From Linanthus parryae (Eukaryota > Streptophyta > Magnoliopsida > Ericales > Polemoniaceae), in NCBI GenBank assembly GCA_023055425.1, contig JALGPY010000005.1:88515495-88579494 (forward strand): a stretch of DNA of 64,000 bases, given 5' to 3'. The translations under genes and the position numbers were made by a program. A model generated the notes under the pieces. That model made no database searches, was not told where the DNA came from, and saw nothing but the letters and a program-made list of their open reading frames with translations. Within the stretch, counting starts at the first letter, position 1; each line of letters begins with the position of its first letter. Below are positions 36,694-50,300 of the stretch, in pieces.

Positions 36694-38093
36694 TGTAGGG
36701 TTTTGATAATGGATATGCAGCGGAAAAACAAATATATATAATCCATGCAATACCCTCCAAGGATCACATGAAAAGAGACATAAAGATGGTAAGGGAGGAA
36801 ATCAATTTACACACCTTAGGGTTTCTCCTGTGATAACTTCTAACGTGAATTGTGTCACGTTCTCTATAGTTGATCCACGCCTAGAGTTGAATTCTAGATC
36901 TTTCTTCTCATTTGTGCTATCCCGGAATGGAGGAAGCGGAAGAAGAAATCACACAACGCGAGGAAACAAGGAGGTTCGGCCTCCTTGTTTGGGCAGACGG
37001 GTCCCTCTTGCTTGCTTGCTCTCTCCTTTTTGTTCTCTCCCACTCAAGTTATGAACTAAATGCTCATAAGTGTGTGAAGGAAGGAAGGATCATCCTTTAT
37101 ATAGTCCAACAAATCCTTGTCAAGTACCTAAAGGACCCATACTAGTCCTACTAGTATTCGGTTTAGTCCCTTCCTTGCAAATTAGTCCTACTAAGTTTAC
37201 AAGGTGTTGCAAAGTGATCCTTCTAATTAATTAATCCTATTAATTGATTCCAGAATCTAGTTCAACTCTATATAGCATGTGACCCATAGACTCTATCTAG
37301 GTTGTATCAACAATTTGCTAATATGGAGCGGTTTCTAGCAAAATATCCATTCTAGCCAAATAATAGAATAGTCATCCGACAAACCTTGTACAAGTAATTG
37401 TCTCATCCCTTTGTCTCTAATCCGGATTGGACACGAGACATACAAGTCACACTCGTATATCCAATCTATACTTTCTCTATCCATGGGAATAGCCTTATTC
37501 GTGCAAATAACATCAATATCCCATATTGATTTATTTGAGTCTGTCCAGACATTCTATAAGCACTATCCCTCGAGTGGCCTAGGATATTTGCTCCCGTTAT
37601 GTGGGAGGGACAAATTCTATCTACGTCCAGTACGATATCTAAGCTTGCTTCTTATTGTATCCGCTACACGCCTTCGTAACTACCCAGTTACGGTGTAGCG
37701 TTTAACGCTACCAAAATCACAACAATCCACAACTAGAATATCTAGTGACTTCAAGTCTAAGGATGACAAAACCATTGTACAACGAGAAGCACTTGTGACT
37801 TAACATAACATGTATGTAGCCTTATCGGAGATGGGTCAATCCGGTACGCCGTTACCCTTAATGCACACCCATGTGTTGGATCATGATATCTCTATATCAA
37901 TCCAACCCCATACTAGTGTATAGATGATTGTCCCATTAATCATTATACTGGACTAGGGATATTTAAGATAAACAACACAATTGTAAATCTAAGGACTTCA
38001 TTATATTAAATATCCAATAAATAATACAATGAATTTTCTAGCCAAAATAAATTCATACTAAACTAGATTGCCTCTAGGTCATCTATTCCAACA
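36694..38093 (-). repeat. Element C, right (5') LTR
   Basis: TGTAGGGTTTTGATA to TATTCCAACA, 1,400 bp. A TATATAAA box on the minus strand at 37097-37104 is the likely promoter core. Confidence 0.92.
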
Positions 38094-38268
38094 CACACTT
38101 TATTAACTCCACCACCCAAGCAGTACTAGGCTGTGTAGCTCGAGTTTGCGGTGGCTTGCAAGTGTGATGGCTCACAAAGTGTGTGCCACTTGAACAACAC
38201 CCGCCAAAAACCTACCTAGGATCAGATACACTATCTGTACTACCGGTTTGCTAGGCTCTGGTACCAGC
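38094..38268 (-). repeat. Tandem LTR array, unit 9, right end
   Basis: Resumes with the CACAC duplication and ends in CTCTGGTACCAGC next to the unit 10 LTR. With element C and its duplication removed, the unit 9 period is 1,622 bp. Confidence 0.78.
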
Positions 38269-39101
38269 TGTGACCACCCATCACAGTTTTTATACCAAAA
38301 TATTAATTATACGATAAAACACTGTTTACTGCTAACCAAGTCTGACACTTTCATACATCCGAAATACTCAACCAACAAGACACAAATTCCTCTGAAACAA
38401 AATTTTGAATAATATTTATGAAAATTTGGTACGTGACTGAATTCGATAAAAAGTTATACCCGTTTGGGAAAGTGGCGGTTTCTTTAAAATATTGAGTTTT
38501 GAAAAAAAAATTACAACATTCACTAAAACTAGCTAAATAAACTTAATTTAGCTAAATAATTTACTTTTTAGCAATCACATCGCAATGTGTTCGAATCATG
38601 TTCAACCTGTAAAATAGAGCGCTGAGCCAAACAACTAGCTGGTAACACCTAACCAATGTCGTAGAAATTTAAAAGCCACATAAACTGCAGTGGTTTATAG
38701 GAAATTTTACTGCACCATCAAATCAACAACATGATTATCCACCCAACCAACACGAGATTGCCTAAAATGTGTAAATAATCACACTGCACATATATATATA
38801 TAATTATATATATATATATATATTTATATATATAAATCACACAAATACACCTTAAACACCGTAGATTTGGAAATGAAATTTTTCCTACTTGAAACTCAAT
38901 GATTGAAAACAAACTAACACACCGGCTCTCTTTGAATTATCATTCTCTCCCCTTGCTTGTGGTAACAACAGAGACTACAATTGATTCAAATTACCCATAT
39001 AATGAAACCAACATAAACATGAGCCTAACGAAGGTCTATTTTTATCTTGCTCGAAGTGATTCTATACCAAGAATACACTATTATTTTCTTCTGGCATAAA
39101 G
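38269..39101 (-). repeat. Tandem LTR array, unit 10, left part
   Basis: LTR start TGTGACCACCCATCAC. It includes an AT-rich simple repeat at about 38790-38836. Interrupted by gypsy element D after TAAAG (39097-39101). Confidence 0.8.
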
Positions 39102-42100
39102 TGTGGCACCCCGCTCCCGCGACCCCGATTAATAACGTAATTAAACGGAAACGAGGCGTCACACGCCACCAAGGCTAACTCGTACCATGAGGATGAGAGT
39201 GAAAATGTTTAGAAATTCAAGGATTAACTGATAAATAAAGCGGAAGCTTATGAAAAAAAAGGGGTCTTATATCCAAAACCATTTTTTTTTTCACAAAAGG
39301 AAATAAAACTTTGAGAATTGAATAAAACGTTTCTCTATCCTCCATGGTACTCGTCTATCTCAGAGTCAAGTCCTTCAAGGTTCAGTCACGGTTACACATA
39401 ATCCATTCACGAAAAGTTCATAAATTAAACTCCAATAATCCATTAAACAACCACGGGATATCCCCTCATGGGTTACACATTCCCGCTACCAAAATATGAC
39501 CATACATGGTCTCTAAAGAGTGCATAATAAATCTCCAAGAGTTACACATAGAAAGATACTACGTACTACCACATAGACTTAGGCAAAGAGAGTCCTAGAC
39601 AAGCCTAGCACAAAAGCATGAAACTTCTCTCAACATGATATGGCGAATGAAATTATGCGGCTGGATTACTTGGCTCGGTCCTCTCCTTGGAACCTGAAAG
39701 AGTGGTCATTTAAAACCGGTCAGACTGCGAAGTCTGGTGAGCACGTACTTACCCCTTTGTTAGGTTTGGAAATATACAATATATATACAAGTTCCAAATG
39801 CCATGGTCAAGTTTTTCCAAACATGCTTGCTTCACAGTTCATACATAGATAAAGAATAATATAAACAACATAATTTAAGCAAGCATTCAAGTAGGTAAAC
39901 ATGTAAAGCATTTAATTCAACACTTGGGTCCTCGACCCCTTCCACAACACCACTTTGACTCATTTTATTCAAGTACTTTGGCCATTAAAATCTCATTCGT
40001 GACACTTAGCCATCAATGTGGCGAGTCCGCGTAGAATCGCTACCTCGGACGAAAATACAGTCGACAAGTCATGACAACGCACGTGTTAACGGCTCATCCC
40101 ATATTATATCCCTGGGACAGGGCATCGACCTCCGGTCTATTGTCCCCGCACCGGGAGGGTACTGTCCGGTGTATATCCCCCAACCGTTAGGGTACTGTAC
40201 CGGTGTATTGTCCCCCACCGTTAGGGTACTGTCCAACAGTGTCATTTAGGCAACCATCTCGGCCAAACATTTATAAAGCATACCATGGACTTTCAGTTTA
40301 ACAAATATCATTTATAAACATGCTTTAAAACATAGGCTATATCTCCAATCAAAATATACAAATCACCAAGTAGTTATTAAGAACACATTACACCATTCAC
40401 AAGTTTAACAATATCCACCTCATAGCCCATAAACAGTTAATATATGAAAATAGCACTACCAAAGGGTTGGGTAAGTACTCACCTCGATTCCTAGCTTATA
40501 AAATCCTTACTAGCTACCGATACGGGAATCCAAGAGCAAAGCTAAGAAGGAGGCTCTACAAATAGCAATTCAACACGTAAGGACAAGCTGACATCAGTTC
40601 AAGTGATTCCTAGTGGCTATATGTTACTAATAAGTTTCATAAGATGCCCCATACTATGATTATGATGTCCCACTAACTTGAATGAACGGAGGAATAATGT
40701 TCTCTAAAGTAGCATATGCCACTCGGCGAGAAACGGACTTTTCAGATTTGACACACTTTACGAAAACTGGAATTTCGAATGATATATAATGAATATTGAC
40801 ATGGAAAAAAACTGGAAATGAAAGTAGACACACAGAGCTTCGAATCGGTATAAGATAGAGCAAAATACAAGCTCGTATGAGGGAGTAATGGCCTCACAAA
40901 GTTGGGTGACACAATCTGTCCGAACCCACACTCCAGCCTTGACACAGTTTACGAAAACTCACATTACGGAAAATTTAAAAGTCTTTTTGGAACAAAACCA
41001 ATTGTAGATGAAAGTAGACACATAGAGCTTCATAACGATATAAAGTTTAGCAAAATATAAGCTCGTATGTGGGAGTAGTGACCTCTCAAAGTCGGGTGAC
41101 ACAATCTGCCCGAGCCCAACTACCAGCCCAGACACACTTTACAAAAACGGACATTCCGGAATATTTACAATGAATTTTGGCATGAGACCAATTGGAGATG
41201 AAATTAGACACACAGGGCTTCAAAACGATATAAGATAGAGCACAAACCGAATCTTTATGAGTGAGATGTGGTCTCTCAAAGTCAGGTCACATATTCTGTC
41301 CGAAAACAGAGAATCATTACAAGACCAAATTTTCTTTTAAATCAAAAGTTCTTCGAGCAAGTATGTGAAACCACTTCATTTTCGATTTAATAAGGAATGG
41401 AAGAGACACATGCAAGTCTATATGCAGCATATAGTCTTCAAGGATGAGCAAAAACACATGATTTGGAAGGATGAAGAGTATGGAATAGGGAAATCAAGGA
41501 CAACTCTCATCTTTTGAGACATGAACTTCTTCTAAACCTTCCTCCATGTGGATGAACCCATGAATCCACAAGAAGATGCAAAAATAGACACATGCAATGA
41601 CATTATTAGATGATTTACCATTGCAATAGATACTAGAAGCAAGAATATGCAAGGATCCAAGAATAGATCAAAAATTTACCTCAAAGATTAGGAATAGTGA
41701 GCAAAAGAGTGATTGTAAGCTTTAATCCATGGGTAGGATGAAGGAAGAAGTCCCCTCCAAGGTTGTATTTAGCTTGGCGACAAATTTTTCATGATTTGGT
41801 TGCTAGAATATGAAGTTTTGGTGGTGTTTTGTAGAGGTTTTTGCACAAAAACGGGTTGAGCTTCTCTTGTGAAAGAAGATGACTTCTTGTGACTCTTAGA
41901 GAGAGATGGGGGTGTGAGAAATGAGGGATATGGGCTGAACTACAAAGAGTTAAAGATGAAAAAGAGATATGGTGCATCTCTCATGTGTCTTGTCACACTT
42001 GCTTGCAAGAATTGTCCTAGTATGCCTATAGCTAGCCACTTTGGAACACCAAAAAGATGACACATTTGCTACCATATTTTGAGTTTAATATGTGGAGTAA

Positions 42101-42605
42101 CATTTAAAAATGGCTCTAGGGTTGATAGGTATCCAACCCCCACAAGTTTTACACTCCTAGTATGACAAAATACCAAGTTTTGGTCATGTTTTTGTGGCTT
42201 CTTTGCTCAAATCCGGGATTGCCCTTAAAAGATGTGATTTATTGAGCAAGATAGCTAGGGAAGAGTGTAGAGGAGACAAGCCTATGGTGTGAAACACAAG
42301 TAGACATGATGTGACTATACATAGATAGCTAGCTTTCCTAGTGATAGGTAACTATGTGCCTAATCCCCTACACTAGATGTACATTCAAGGTATACATACT
42401 ATAGCAATACTTCTACACATACTAGAAATACATACATACTTTACTACTTTTCTAGATTTAATATTTCATAACAATTAAGTAATTGTTAAAATTAAGATTA
42501 TAGGGAACCAATATTTAAGTTCTACCATCCCACTTAATAAGCTCAAAACATTATAAACTAAATCAAATAAATTCCTAATTGAACTTAATTATGTGGGATG
42601 TCACA
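39102..42605 (-). repeat. Element D, left (3') LTR
   Basis: 3,504 bp, TGTGGCACCCCGCTC to GTGGGATGTCACA. It includes a short repeat cluster around CACCGTTAGGGTACTGT (about 40150-40235) and three tandem copies of a 190-bp repeat (40750-41320). Confidence 0.96.
40750..41320. repeat. Three tandem copies of a 190-bp repeat in D LTR
   Basis: Copies start at 40750, 40941 and 41131 with GACACACTTTACGAAAAC or close variants. Each contains AGTAGACACACAGAGCTTC and TATAAGATAGAGCA blocks. The copies are clearly diverged from each other, whereas both LTRs share the same array, so the repeat predates this insertion. Confidence 0.85.
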
Positions 42606-42618
42606 TTCTACCCACCTT
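42606..42618 (-). promoter_or_regulatory. Element D polypurine tract
   Basis: The minus strand reads AAGGTGGGTAGAA, directly adjoining the 3' LTR. Confidence 0.75.
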
Positions 42619-42656
42619 AAAAAGAAGTTTGTCCTCAAACTTGACGTACCTCTTAA

Positions 42657-45600
42657 TTAAAATAAGTGTGGGTACTTGTCCCGCATCTCAGCTTCACTTT
42701 CCCACGTTGCTTCCTCTATTGCATGGTTCCTCCATAGAACCTTTACCAAAGGAATGACCTTGTTTCGCAAAACTTGATCACGACGATCCAAAATTTCTAC
42801 AGGCCTTTCCTCATAAGATAAGTCAGACCTAACCTCCAAAGGTTGATAGGAAATTATGTGACTTGGGTCATACACATACTTTTTCAGCATTGATACATGG
42901 AATACGTTGTGAACATGCTCTAACTCTGGTGGCAATGCAAGACGATACGCCACAACTCCAATTCTTTCAAGGATCTCGAATGGGCCAACATAACGTGCAC
43001 CAAGTTTCCCTTTCTTTCCAAATCGTAGCACTCCCTTGGTTGGAGATACTTTCAAGAACACATGATCACCCACTTCAAACTCCAAATCACGTCTTCGGTT
43101 GTCAGCGTAACTCTTTTGCCTACTTTGAGCAACTTTCAACCGTTCACGGATCACGCGAACCTTTTCAGTGGCCAATTCTACCAACTCGGGCCCTTCTATT
43201 TGTCTCTCCCCAACCTCCATCCAACAGATTGGTGAACGACACTTTCTCCCATACAAAGCCTCAAACGGTGCCATACCGATACTGGATTGGAAACTGTTAT
43301 TGTATGCAAACTCAACTAAGGGTAGGTGATCCTCCCAACTACCTTCAAAGTCCAAGACACAAAATCTAAGCAAGTCTTCCAGAGTCTGAATTGTGCGCTC
43401 TGACTGCCCATCTGTCTGCGGATGAAAGGATGTGCTAAAATGCAACTTAGTTCCCACAGACTCTTGCAACTTCTTCCAAAATCTCGACACAAAGCGCGGG
43501 TCTCTATCGGAGACAATAGAAACTGGTGTCCCATGCAGACGAATTATTTCTCCAATATACAACTTCGCCAAACGTTCCAAAGAGTGAGTCATCTTGACTG
43601 CCAAAAAGTGCGCCGACTTGGTCAACCTATCCACAATAACCCAAATTGCATCATTTTGGTGGGAAGATCTTGGTAACCCGACGACAAAATCCATTGTAAT
43701 GTGTTCCCATTTCCACTCAGGGATAGGTAGAGGTTGTAACAACCCAGATGGCCTCTGATGCTCGGCTTTAACTAATTGACATTGCAAACAGCGAGAAACA
43801 AATTCAGCGATTTCCCTCTTCATGCCTGGCCACCAGTATAGTTGCTTCACATCATGATACATCTTCGTACTTCCAGGATGAACGGAAAAACTCGAACTAT
43901 GAAATTGTTCCAACAACTTATGTTTAACTTCCGGATCATTAGGCACACAGGTTCTTCCTTCAAACTTCAGCATCCCGTCTACCAATACAAAATCCTTCCT
44001 AGTACCATCAACCACACCTTGCGACATTTTCAACAACAATGGATCGCGTGCCTGAGCTAATTTTAGTTCCTCCAAGAATGATGGTTCTAGTCTCAAGGCA
44101 TACAAGTAGCTAGGAACTTGATGCGGCACAACTTCTAAGTCCAAACGTCGAAGATCTTCCTGCAGCTCACGTTGGGAAGTAATGAAACAAGCTAGATTGG
44201 CACTACTCTTCCGACTCAAAGCATCCGCCACGACATTTGCTTTCCCTGGGTGATAGCGAATTGATATATCGTAGTCCTTCATCAACTCGAGCCATCTTCT
44301 CTGCCTCATGTTTAACTCTTTTTGGGTAAAAATGTACTTCAGGCTCTTATGATCTGTAAAAATCTCGCACCTTTCTCCATAAAGGTAATGCCTCCAAATC
44401 TTCAAAGCAAAGATCACCGCAGCTAGCTCCAAATCATGGGTTGGGTAATTTTGTTCATGTGACTTCAACTGTCTTGACGCATAAGCAATCACTTTCCCAT
44501 TCTGCATAAGCACACACCCAAGCCCCTTTTTCGAAGCATCACTATAAATTACAAAATCCCCATAGCTATCTGGTAAACTCAAAATGGGTGCTGACACTAG
44601 CCTCTCTTTCAATTCTTTAAAACTTCTCTCACATTCATCCGTCCACACAAATGGAGCATCCTTTCGAATCAGTTTAGTTAGAGGACTTGCAACAACAGAA
44701 AAGTTCTGCACGAATCTCCTGTAGTATCCGGCTAATCCAAGAAAACTACGAATCTCCGTCACACTCCTTGGTCTTTCCCAATTAACAACTGCCTCAATTT
44801 TCTTAGGATCCACCGCGATGCCACTTTCATTCACTATATGACCAAGGAACGATATCTGCGATAGCCAAAACTCGCACTTCTCGAATTTTGCAAACAATTT
44901 ATGCTCTCTAAGGGTTTGAAGGACAATCCTCAAATGTTCCTCGTGCTCCCTCGTGCTCTTTGAATAAACAAGGATATCGTCAATGAATACAATGACAAAA
45001 TCATCTAAGAATGCCTTAAATACCCTGTTCATTAGATCCATAAAAGCGGCGGGTGCATTGGTAAGTCCAAAAGGCATCACAAGAAATTCATAATGACCAT
45101 ATCTCGTACGAAATGCGCTCTTAGGAACATCTTCAGCCTTAATTCTCAACTGATGGTAACCCGACCTCAAATCAATTTTTGAGAAGACTCTTGAACCTTG
45201 CAATTGGTCGAACAAATCATCAATACGAGGTAAAGGGTATTTGTTCTTTACTGTCACCTTATTTAATTCACGATAGTCAATGCACAACCTCAAGGAACCA
45301 TCCTTCTTCTTAACAAACAAAACTGGAGCTCCCCATGGAGAAGTACTAGGTCGAATAAACCCCTTGTTTAGCAACTCTTCCAATTGTACCTTCAACTCTC
45401 GAAGTTCTATTGGGGCCATTCTATAAGGTGCCTTAGAAATTGGTGTCGTCCCCGGTAATACCTCAATTGAAAACTCAACTTCTCTTTCTGGAGGCAACTC
45501 ACTCACGTCCTCGGGGAATACATCCACAAACTCTTGGACTATAGGAATATCCTCCATCTTACGATCATCTACGGAACTGTCCAAGACACAAGCTAAGTAC

Positions 45601-47150
45601 CCCTCACAACCTTTCCGAATAAGCTTCCTAGCTTGTAAGGAAGAAATTATAAAGGGTGGCGATACAACTCTTTTCCCCTCGAAGGTAAACTCCTCTTGGA
45701 CGGGGGATCGGAAGGTGACCAACTTATTCACACAATCAATAATCGCATGATTTGCCGAGAGCCAATCCATTCCCAAGATTACATCAAAGTCACTAATATC
45801 CAAGGGTATTAGGTCAACAGCCAAAGATCTACCCTCAATGATGATGTCACAATTTCGATAAATGGAAGAAGAAGCCATTACCACACCTAAGGGACTAGAA
45901 ACATCAAGTGTGTAGCCCAAAGGCTCAGGACAACCATGAAGATTATGCACAAAGCGGGTAGAGATAAACGAATGAGTAGAACCGGAATCAATAAGGGCAT
46001 GGGCAGGATTTGAACAAATCAAAAAGGTACCTGCCACCACTGATGCTGATGCTTGGACATCTCCTGGAACAAGTGCGAAAGCTCTTGCTTGGCGGTTTGG
46101 GTTAGGCTGATGAACAGAGACACTCGCCCCTTGACTTCCTCCAGCTCCCTGAGTGTTCCTAGGGCACTCTCTAGCGTAGTGACCAGGTTGCTTGCAGTTA
46201 TAACACGTTCCACCAAACTCACCACATGGTCGACCCATATGGTACTTCCCACACTTGAGGCATGCCTTGTTGCCATCACTTGCAGTGCCAGCTCTTCCAC
46301 TCCCGCTCTGACCAAAAGTACCGCTCCTATTTGGGCCAACCCTCTTAAAAGAGTTTGAGTTTCTTGGGCCTAAACCAATATCATTCCTGGAATTACTTGT
46401 GCCTCCTTTGTTCTTAATTTTTCTCGTGTCCCTCTGCTTGATGGCCTCCATGATACCTTTCTCTGCTAGAGTAGCTCGCTCCACTAGTATGTCATAGTCG
46501 TTGATCCCCATTAACTCAATTCTAGTACGGATTCCTGGACGCAACCCTGCTTCAAATTTCCTAGCCCTCCTTTCCTCGGTATCTACCACATGAGATGCAT
46601 GCCGAGAGAGCTCATTAAACTTTGCTTCATACTCAGCCACCGTCATGTTTCCTTGACTAAGGTTCATGAACTCAATAGCTTTAGCATTCTTCAACGCCTG
46701 AGGGAAATACTTCTTATTGAAGACTTCAACAAATCTTTCCCACGTGTCAATCACTTCGCGCTCTTTCACGACTATCCACCAACGATAAGCATTATCCTCC
46801 AAGGCATAGGTGGCAAACTCGACCTTTTGCATCTCAGTACAGTGCAACCTCTCCAAGTGCTTCTCCATTGACAATAACCAGTTTTCAGCCTCCACCGGGT
46901 CATTGGTGCCTTTGAAAACCCTAGGCTTGAGTGCTCTAAAGTTATCAATTGTCACATTCTTGTTTCCCCTTGCCATCGCTCTAGCCATTTCCTCCATGGC
47001 TCTAGCCAGCCCATCCATCTCATTAGGATTGGCGCCATCTCTAGCATCAATAGAATCAGATGCAGACGCATGGGGAGTCCCTGCTGCAGCATGTTGCGAG
47101 TTGCGGGTTGAACGACTGCTACTCATTCTATATATAAGAAGAATACCCAT
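42657..47150 (-). CDS. Element D gag-pol polyprotein, intact
   Basis: 1,497 residues without a stop. A start at Met9 ([11 protein letters not shown], 47126) is more like related gag proteins than the first Met. Gag domain about 75-240. CCHC knuckle [14 protein letters not shown] near 320, preceded by a degenerate Cys cluster. Protease [11 protein letters not shown] near 387. Reverse transcriptase about 560-800, with the catalytic [10 protein letters not shown] near 725. RNase H about 860-990 ([16 protein letters not shown]). Integrase zinc finger about 1080-1125 and DDE core about 1145-1260 ([22 protein letters not shown]). Chromodomain-like end about 1450-1497 ([19 protein letters not shown]), which in this group directs insertion to heterochromatin. 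All catalytic residues I can check are present, so it may be functional. Confidence 0.95.
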   Translation of the reverse strand: MGILLIYRMSSSRSTRNSQHAAAGTPHASASDSIDARDGANPNEMDGLARAMEEMARAMARGNKNVTIDNFRALKPRVFKGTNDPVEAENWLLSMEKHLERLHCTEMQKVEFATYALEDNAYRWWIVVKEREVIDTWERFVEVFNKKYFPQALKNAKAIEFMNLSQGNMTVAEYEAKFNELSRHASHVVDTEERRARKFEAGLRPGIRTRIELMGINDYDILVERATLAEKGIMEAIKQRDTRKIKNKGGTSNSRNDIGLGPRNSNSFKRVGPNRSGTFGQSGSGRAGTASDGNKACLKCGKYHMGRPCGEFGGTCYNCKQPGHYARECPRNTQGAGGSQGASVSVHQPNPNRQARAFALVPGDVQASASVVAGTFLICSNPAHALIDSGSTHSFISTRFVHNLHGCPEPLGYTLDVSSPLGVVMASSSIYRNCDIIIEGRSLAVDLIPLDISDFDVILGMDWLSANHAIIDCVNKLVTFRSPVQEEFTFEGKRVVSPPFIISSLQARKLIRKGCEGYLACVLDSSVDDRKMEDIPIVQEFVDVFPEDVSELPPEREVEFSIEVLPGTTPISKAPYRMAPIELRELKVQLEELLNKGFIRPSTSPWGAPVLFVKKKDGSLRLCIDYRELNKVTVKNKYPLPRIDDLFDQLQGSRVFSKIDLRSGYHQLRIKAEDVPKSAFRTRYGHYEFLVMPFGLTNAPAAFMDLMNRVFKAFLDDFVIVFIDDILVYSKSTREHEEHLRIVLQTLREHKLFAKFEKCEFWLSQISFLGHIVNESGIAVDPKKIEAVVNWERPRSVTEIRSFLGLAGYYRRFVQNFSVVASPLTKLIRKDAPFVWTDECERSFKELKERLVSAPILSLPDSYGDFVIYSDASKKGLGCVLMQNGKVIAYASRQLKSHEQNYPTHDLELAAVIFALKIWRHYLYGERCEIFTDHKSLKYIFTQKELNMRQRRWLELMKDYDISIRYHPGKANVVADALSRKSSANLACFITSQRELQEDLRRLDLEVVPHQVPSYLYALRLEPSFLEELKLAQARDPLLLKMSQGVVDGTRKDFVLVDGMLKFEGRTCVPNDPEVKHKLLEQFHSSSFSVHPGSTKMYHDVKQLYWWPGMKREIAEFVSRCLQCQLVKAEHQRPSGLLQPLPIPEWKWEHITMDFVVGLPRSSHQNDAIWVIVDRLTKSAHFLAVKMTHSLERLAKLYIGEIIRLHGTPVSIVSDRDPRFVSRFWKKLQESVGTKLHFSTSFHPQTDGQSERTIQTLEDLLRFCVLDFEGSWEDHLPLVEFAYNNSFQSSIGMAPFEALYGRKCRSPICWMEVGERQIEGPELVELATEKVRVIRERLKVAQSRQKSYADNRRRDLEFEVGDHVFLKVSPTKGVLRFGKKGKLGARYVGPFEILERIGVVAYRLALPPELEHVHNVFHVSMLKKYVYDPSHIISYQPLEVRSDLSYEERPVEILDRRDQVLRNKVIPLVKVLWRNHAIEEATWESEAEMRDKYPHLF

Positions 47151-47298
47151 TAACTATATATAAGGAGACTAGACAATGCACACTTCATCCTACATAGTAC
47201 TTACGTACTATAACTGCTACATGAGCAAGCACCTTATACTAAATAGACTAACACATAGGGTCGTCCTAAGATAGTCTAAGGTTTCTATACAAACCTAG
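47151..47298 (-). other. Element D 5' leader
   Basis: About 150 bp between the primer site and the gag frame; no other feature seen. Confidence 0.7.
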
Positions 47299-47310
47299 GC
47301 TCTGATACCA
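47299..47310 (-). promoter_or_regulatory. Element D primer binding site (initiator tRNA-Met)
   Basis: The minus strand reads TGGTATCAGAGC exactly, four bases from the right LTR. Confidence 0.93.
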
Positions 47311-47314
47311 ACCA

Positions 47315-50300
47315 TGTGGCACCCCGCTCCCGCGACCCCGATTAATAACGTAATTAAACGGAAACGAGGCGTCACACGCCACCAAGGCTAACTCGTACCA
47401 TGAGGATGAGAGTGAAAATGTTTAGAAATTCAAGGATTAACTGATAAATAAAGCGGAAGCTTATGAAAAAAAGGGGTCTTATATCCAAAACCATTTTTTT
47501 TTTCACAAAAGGAAATAAAACTTTGAGAATTGAATAAAACGTTTCTCTATCCTCCATGGTACTCGTCTATCTCAGAGTCAAGTCCTTCAAGGTTCAGTCA
47601 CGGTTACACATAATCCATTCACGAAAAGTTCATAAATTAAACTCCAATAATCCATTAAACAACCACGGGATATCCCCTCATGGGTTACACATTCCCGCTA
47701 CCAAAATATGACCATACATGGTCTCTAAAGAGTGCATAATAAATCTCCAAGAGTTACACATAGAAAGATACTACGTACTACCACATAGGCTTAGGCAAAG
47801 AGAGTCCTAGACAAGCCTAGCACAAAAGCATGAAACTTCTCTCAACATGATATGGCGAATGAAATTATGCGGCTGGATTACTTGGCTCGGTCCTCTCCTT
47901 GGAACCTGAAAGAGTGGTCATTTAAAACCGGTCAGACTGCGAAGTCTGGTGAGCACGTACTTACCCCTTTGTTAGGTTTGGAAATATACAATATATATAC
48001 AAGTTCCAAATGCCATGGTCAAGTTTTTCCAAACATGCTTGCTTCACAGTTCATACATAGATAAAGAATAATATAAACAACATAATTTAAGCAAGCATTC
48101 AAGTAGGTAAACATGTAAAGCATTTAATTCAACACTTGGGTCCTCGACCCCTTCCACAACACCACTTTGACTCATTTTATTCAAGTACTTTGGCCATTAA
48201 AATCTCATTCGTGACACTTAGCCATCAATGTGGCGAGTCCGCGTAGAATCGCTATCTCGGACGAAAATATAGTCGACAAGTCATGACAACGCACGTGTTA
48301 ACGGCTCATCCCATATTATATCCCTGGGACAGGGCATCGACCTCCGGTCTATTGTCCCCGCACCGGGAGGGTACTGTCCGGTGTATATCCCCCAACCGTT
48401 AGGGTACTGTACCGGTGTATTGTCCCCCACCGTTAGGGTACTGTCCAACAGTGTCATTTAGGCAACCATCTCGGCCAAACATTTATAAAGCATACCATGG
48501 ACTTTCAGTTTAACAAATATCATTTATAAACATGCTTTAAAACATAGGCTATATCTCCAATCAAAATATACAAATCACCAAGTAGTTATTAAGAACACAT
48601 TACACCATTCACAAGTTTAACAATATCCACCTCATAGCCCATAAACAGTTAATATATGAAAATAGCACTACCAAAGGGTTGGGTAAGTACTCACCTCGAT
48701 TCCTAGCTTATAAAATCCTTACTAGCTACCGATACGGGAATCCAAGAGCAAAGCTAAGAAGGAGGCTCTACAAATAGCAATTCAACACGTAAGGACAAGC
48801 TGACATCAGTTCAAGTGATTCCTAGTGGCTATATGTTACTAATAAGTTTCATAAGATGCCCCATACTATGATTATGATGTCCCACTAACTTGAATGAACA
48901 GAGGAATAATGTTCTCTAAAGTAGCATATGCCACTCGGCGAGAAACGGACTTTTCAGATTTGACACACTTTACGAAAACTGGAATTTCGAATGATATATA
49001 ATGAATATTGACATGGAAAAAAACTGGAAATGAAAGTAGACACACAGAGCTTCGAATCGGTATAAGATAGAGCAAAATACAAGCTCGTATGAGGGAGTAA
49101 TGGCCTCACAAAGTTGGGTGACACAATCTGTCCGAACCCACACTCCAGCCCTGACACAGTTTACGAAAACTCACATTACGGAAAATTTAAAAGTCTTTTT
49201 GGAACAAAACCAATTGTAGATGAAAGTAGACACATAGAGCTTCATAACGATATAAAGTTTAGCAAAATATAAGCTCGTATGTGGGAGTAGTGACCTCTCA
49301 AAGTCGGGTGACACAATCTGCCCGAGCCCAACTACCAGCCCAGACACACTTTACGAAAACGGACATTCCGGAATATTTACAATGAATTTTGGCATGAGAC
49401 CAATTGGAGATGAAATTAGACACACAGGGCTTCAAAACGATATAAGATAGAGCACAAACCGAATCTTTATGAGTGAGATGTGGTCTCTCAAAGTCAGGTC
49501 ACATATTCTGTCCGAAAACAGAGAATCATTACAAGACCAAATTTTCTTTTAAATCAAAAGTTCTTCGAGCAAGTATGTGAAACCACTTCATTTTCGATTT
49601 AATAAGGAATGGAAGAGACACATGCAAGTCTATATGCAGCATATAGTCTTCAAGGATGAGCAAAAACACATGATTTGGAAGGATGAAGAGTATGGAATAG
49701 GGAAATCAAGGACAACTCTCATCTTTTGAGACATGAACTTCTTCTAAACCTTCCTCCATGTGGATGAACCCATGAATCCACAAGAAGATGCAAAAATAGA
49801 CACATGCAATGACATTATTAGATGATTTACCATTGCAATAGATACTAGAAGCAAGAATATGCAAGGATCCAAGAATAGATCAAAAATTTACCTCAAAGAT
49901 TAGGAATAGTGAGCAAAAGAGTGATTGTAAGCTTTAATCCATGGGTAGGATGAAGGAAGAAGTCCCCTCCAAGGTTGTATTTAGCTTGGAGACAAATTTT
50001 TCATGATTTGGTTGCTAGAATATGAAGTTTTGGTGGTGTTTTGTAGAGGTTTTTGCACAAAAACGGGTTGAGCTTCTCTTGTGAAAGAAGATGACTTCTT
50101 GTGACTCTTAGAGAGAGATGGGGGTGTGAGAAATGAGGGATATGGGCTGAACTACAAAGAGTTAAAGATGAAAAAGAGATATGGTGCATCTCTCATGTGT
50201 CTTGTCACACTTGCTTGCAAGAATTGTCCTAGTATGCCTATAGCTAGCCACTTTGGAACACCAAAAAGATGACACATTTGCTACCATATTTTGAGTTTAA

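Larger units (their letters stand above)
29719..38093 (-). mobile_element. Element C: degenerate Ty1/copia retrotransposon
   Basis: An 8,375-bp copia element in minus orientation with LTRs of 1,430 bp (left) and 1,400 bp (right), 5-bp CACAC duplications (29714-29718 and 38094-38098), a tRNA-Met primer site and a polypurine tract. Minus-strand order is gag, protease, integrase, reverse transcriptase, RNase H, so it is copia. Stops and frameshifts break gag, protease and RNase H. The two LTRs differ by many substitutions and an indel of about 28 bp, indicating moderate age. The clade is not assigned. Confidence 0.93.

Noticed and set aside
42863..47163. Plus-strand open frames across element D (for example 42863-43369 and 46810-47163)
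   Set aside because: Antisense shadows of the intact gag-pol frame.
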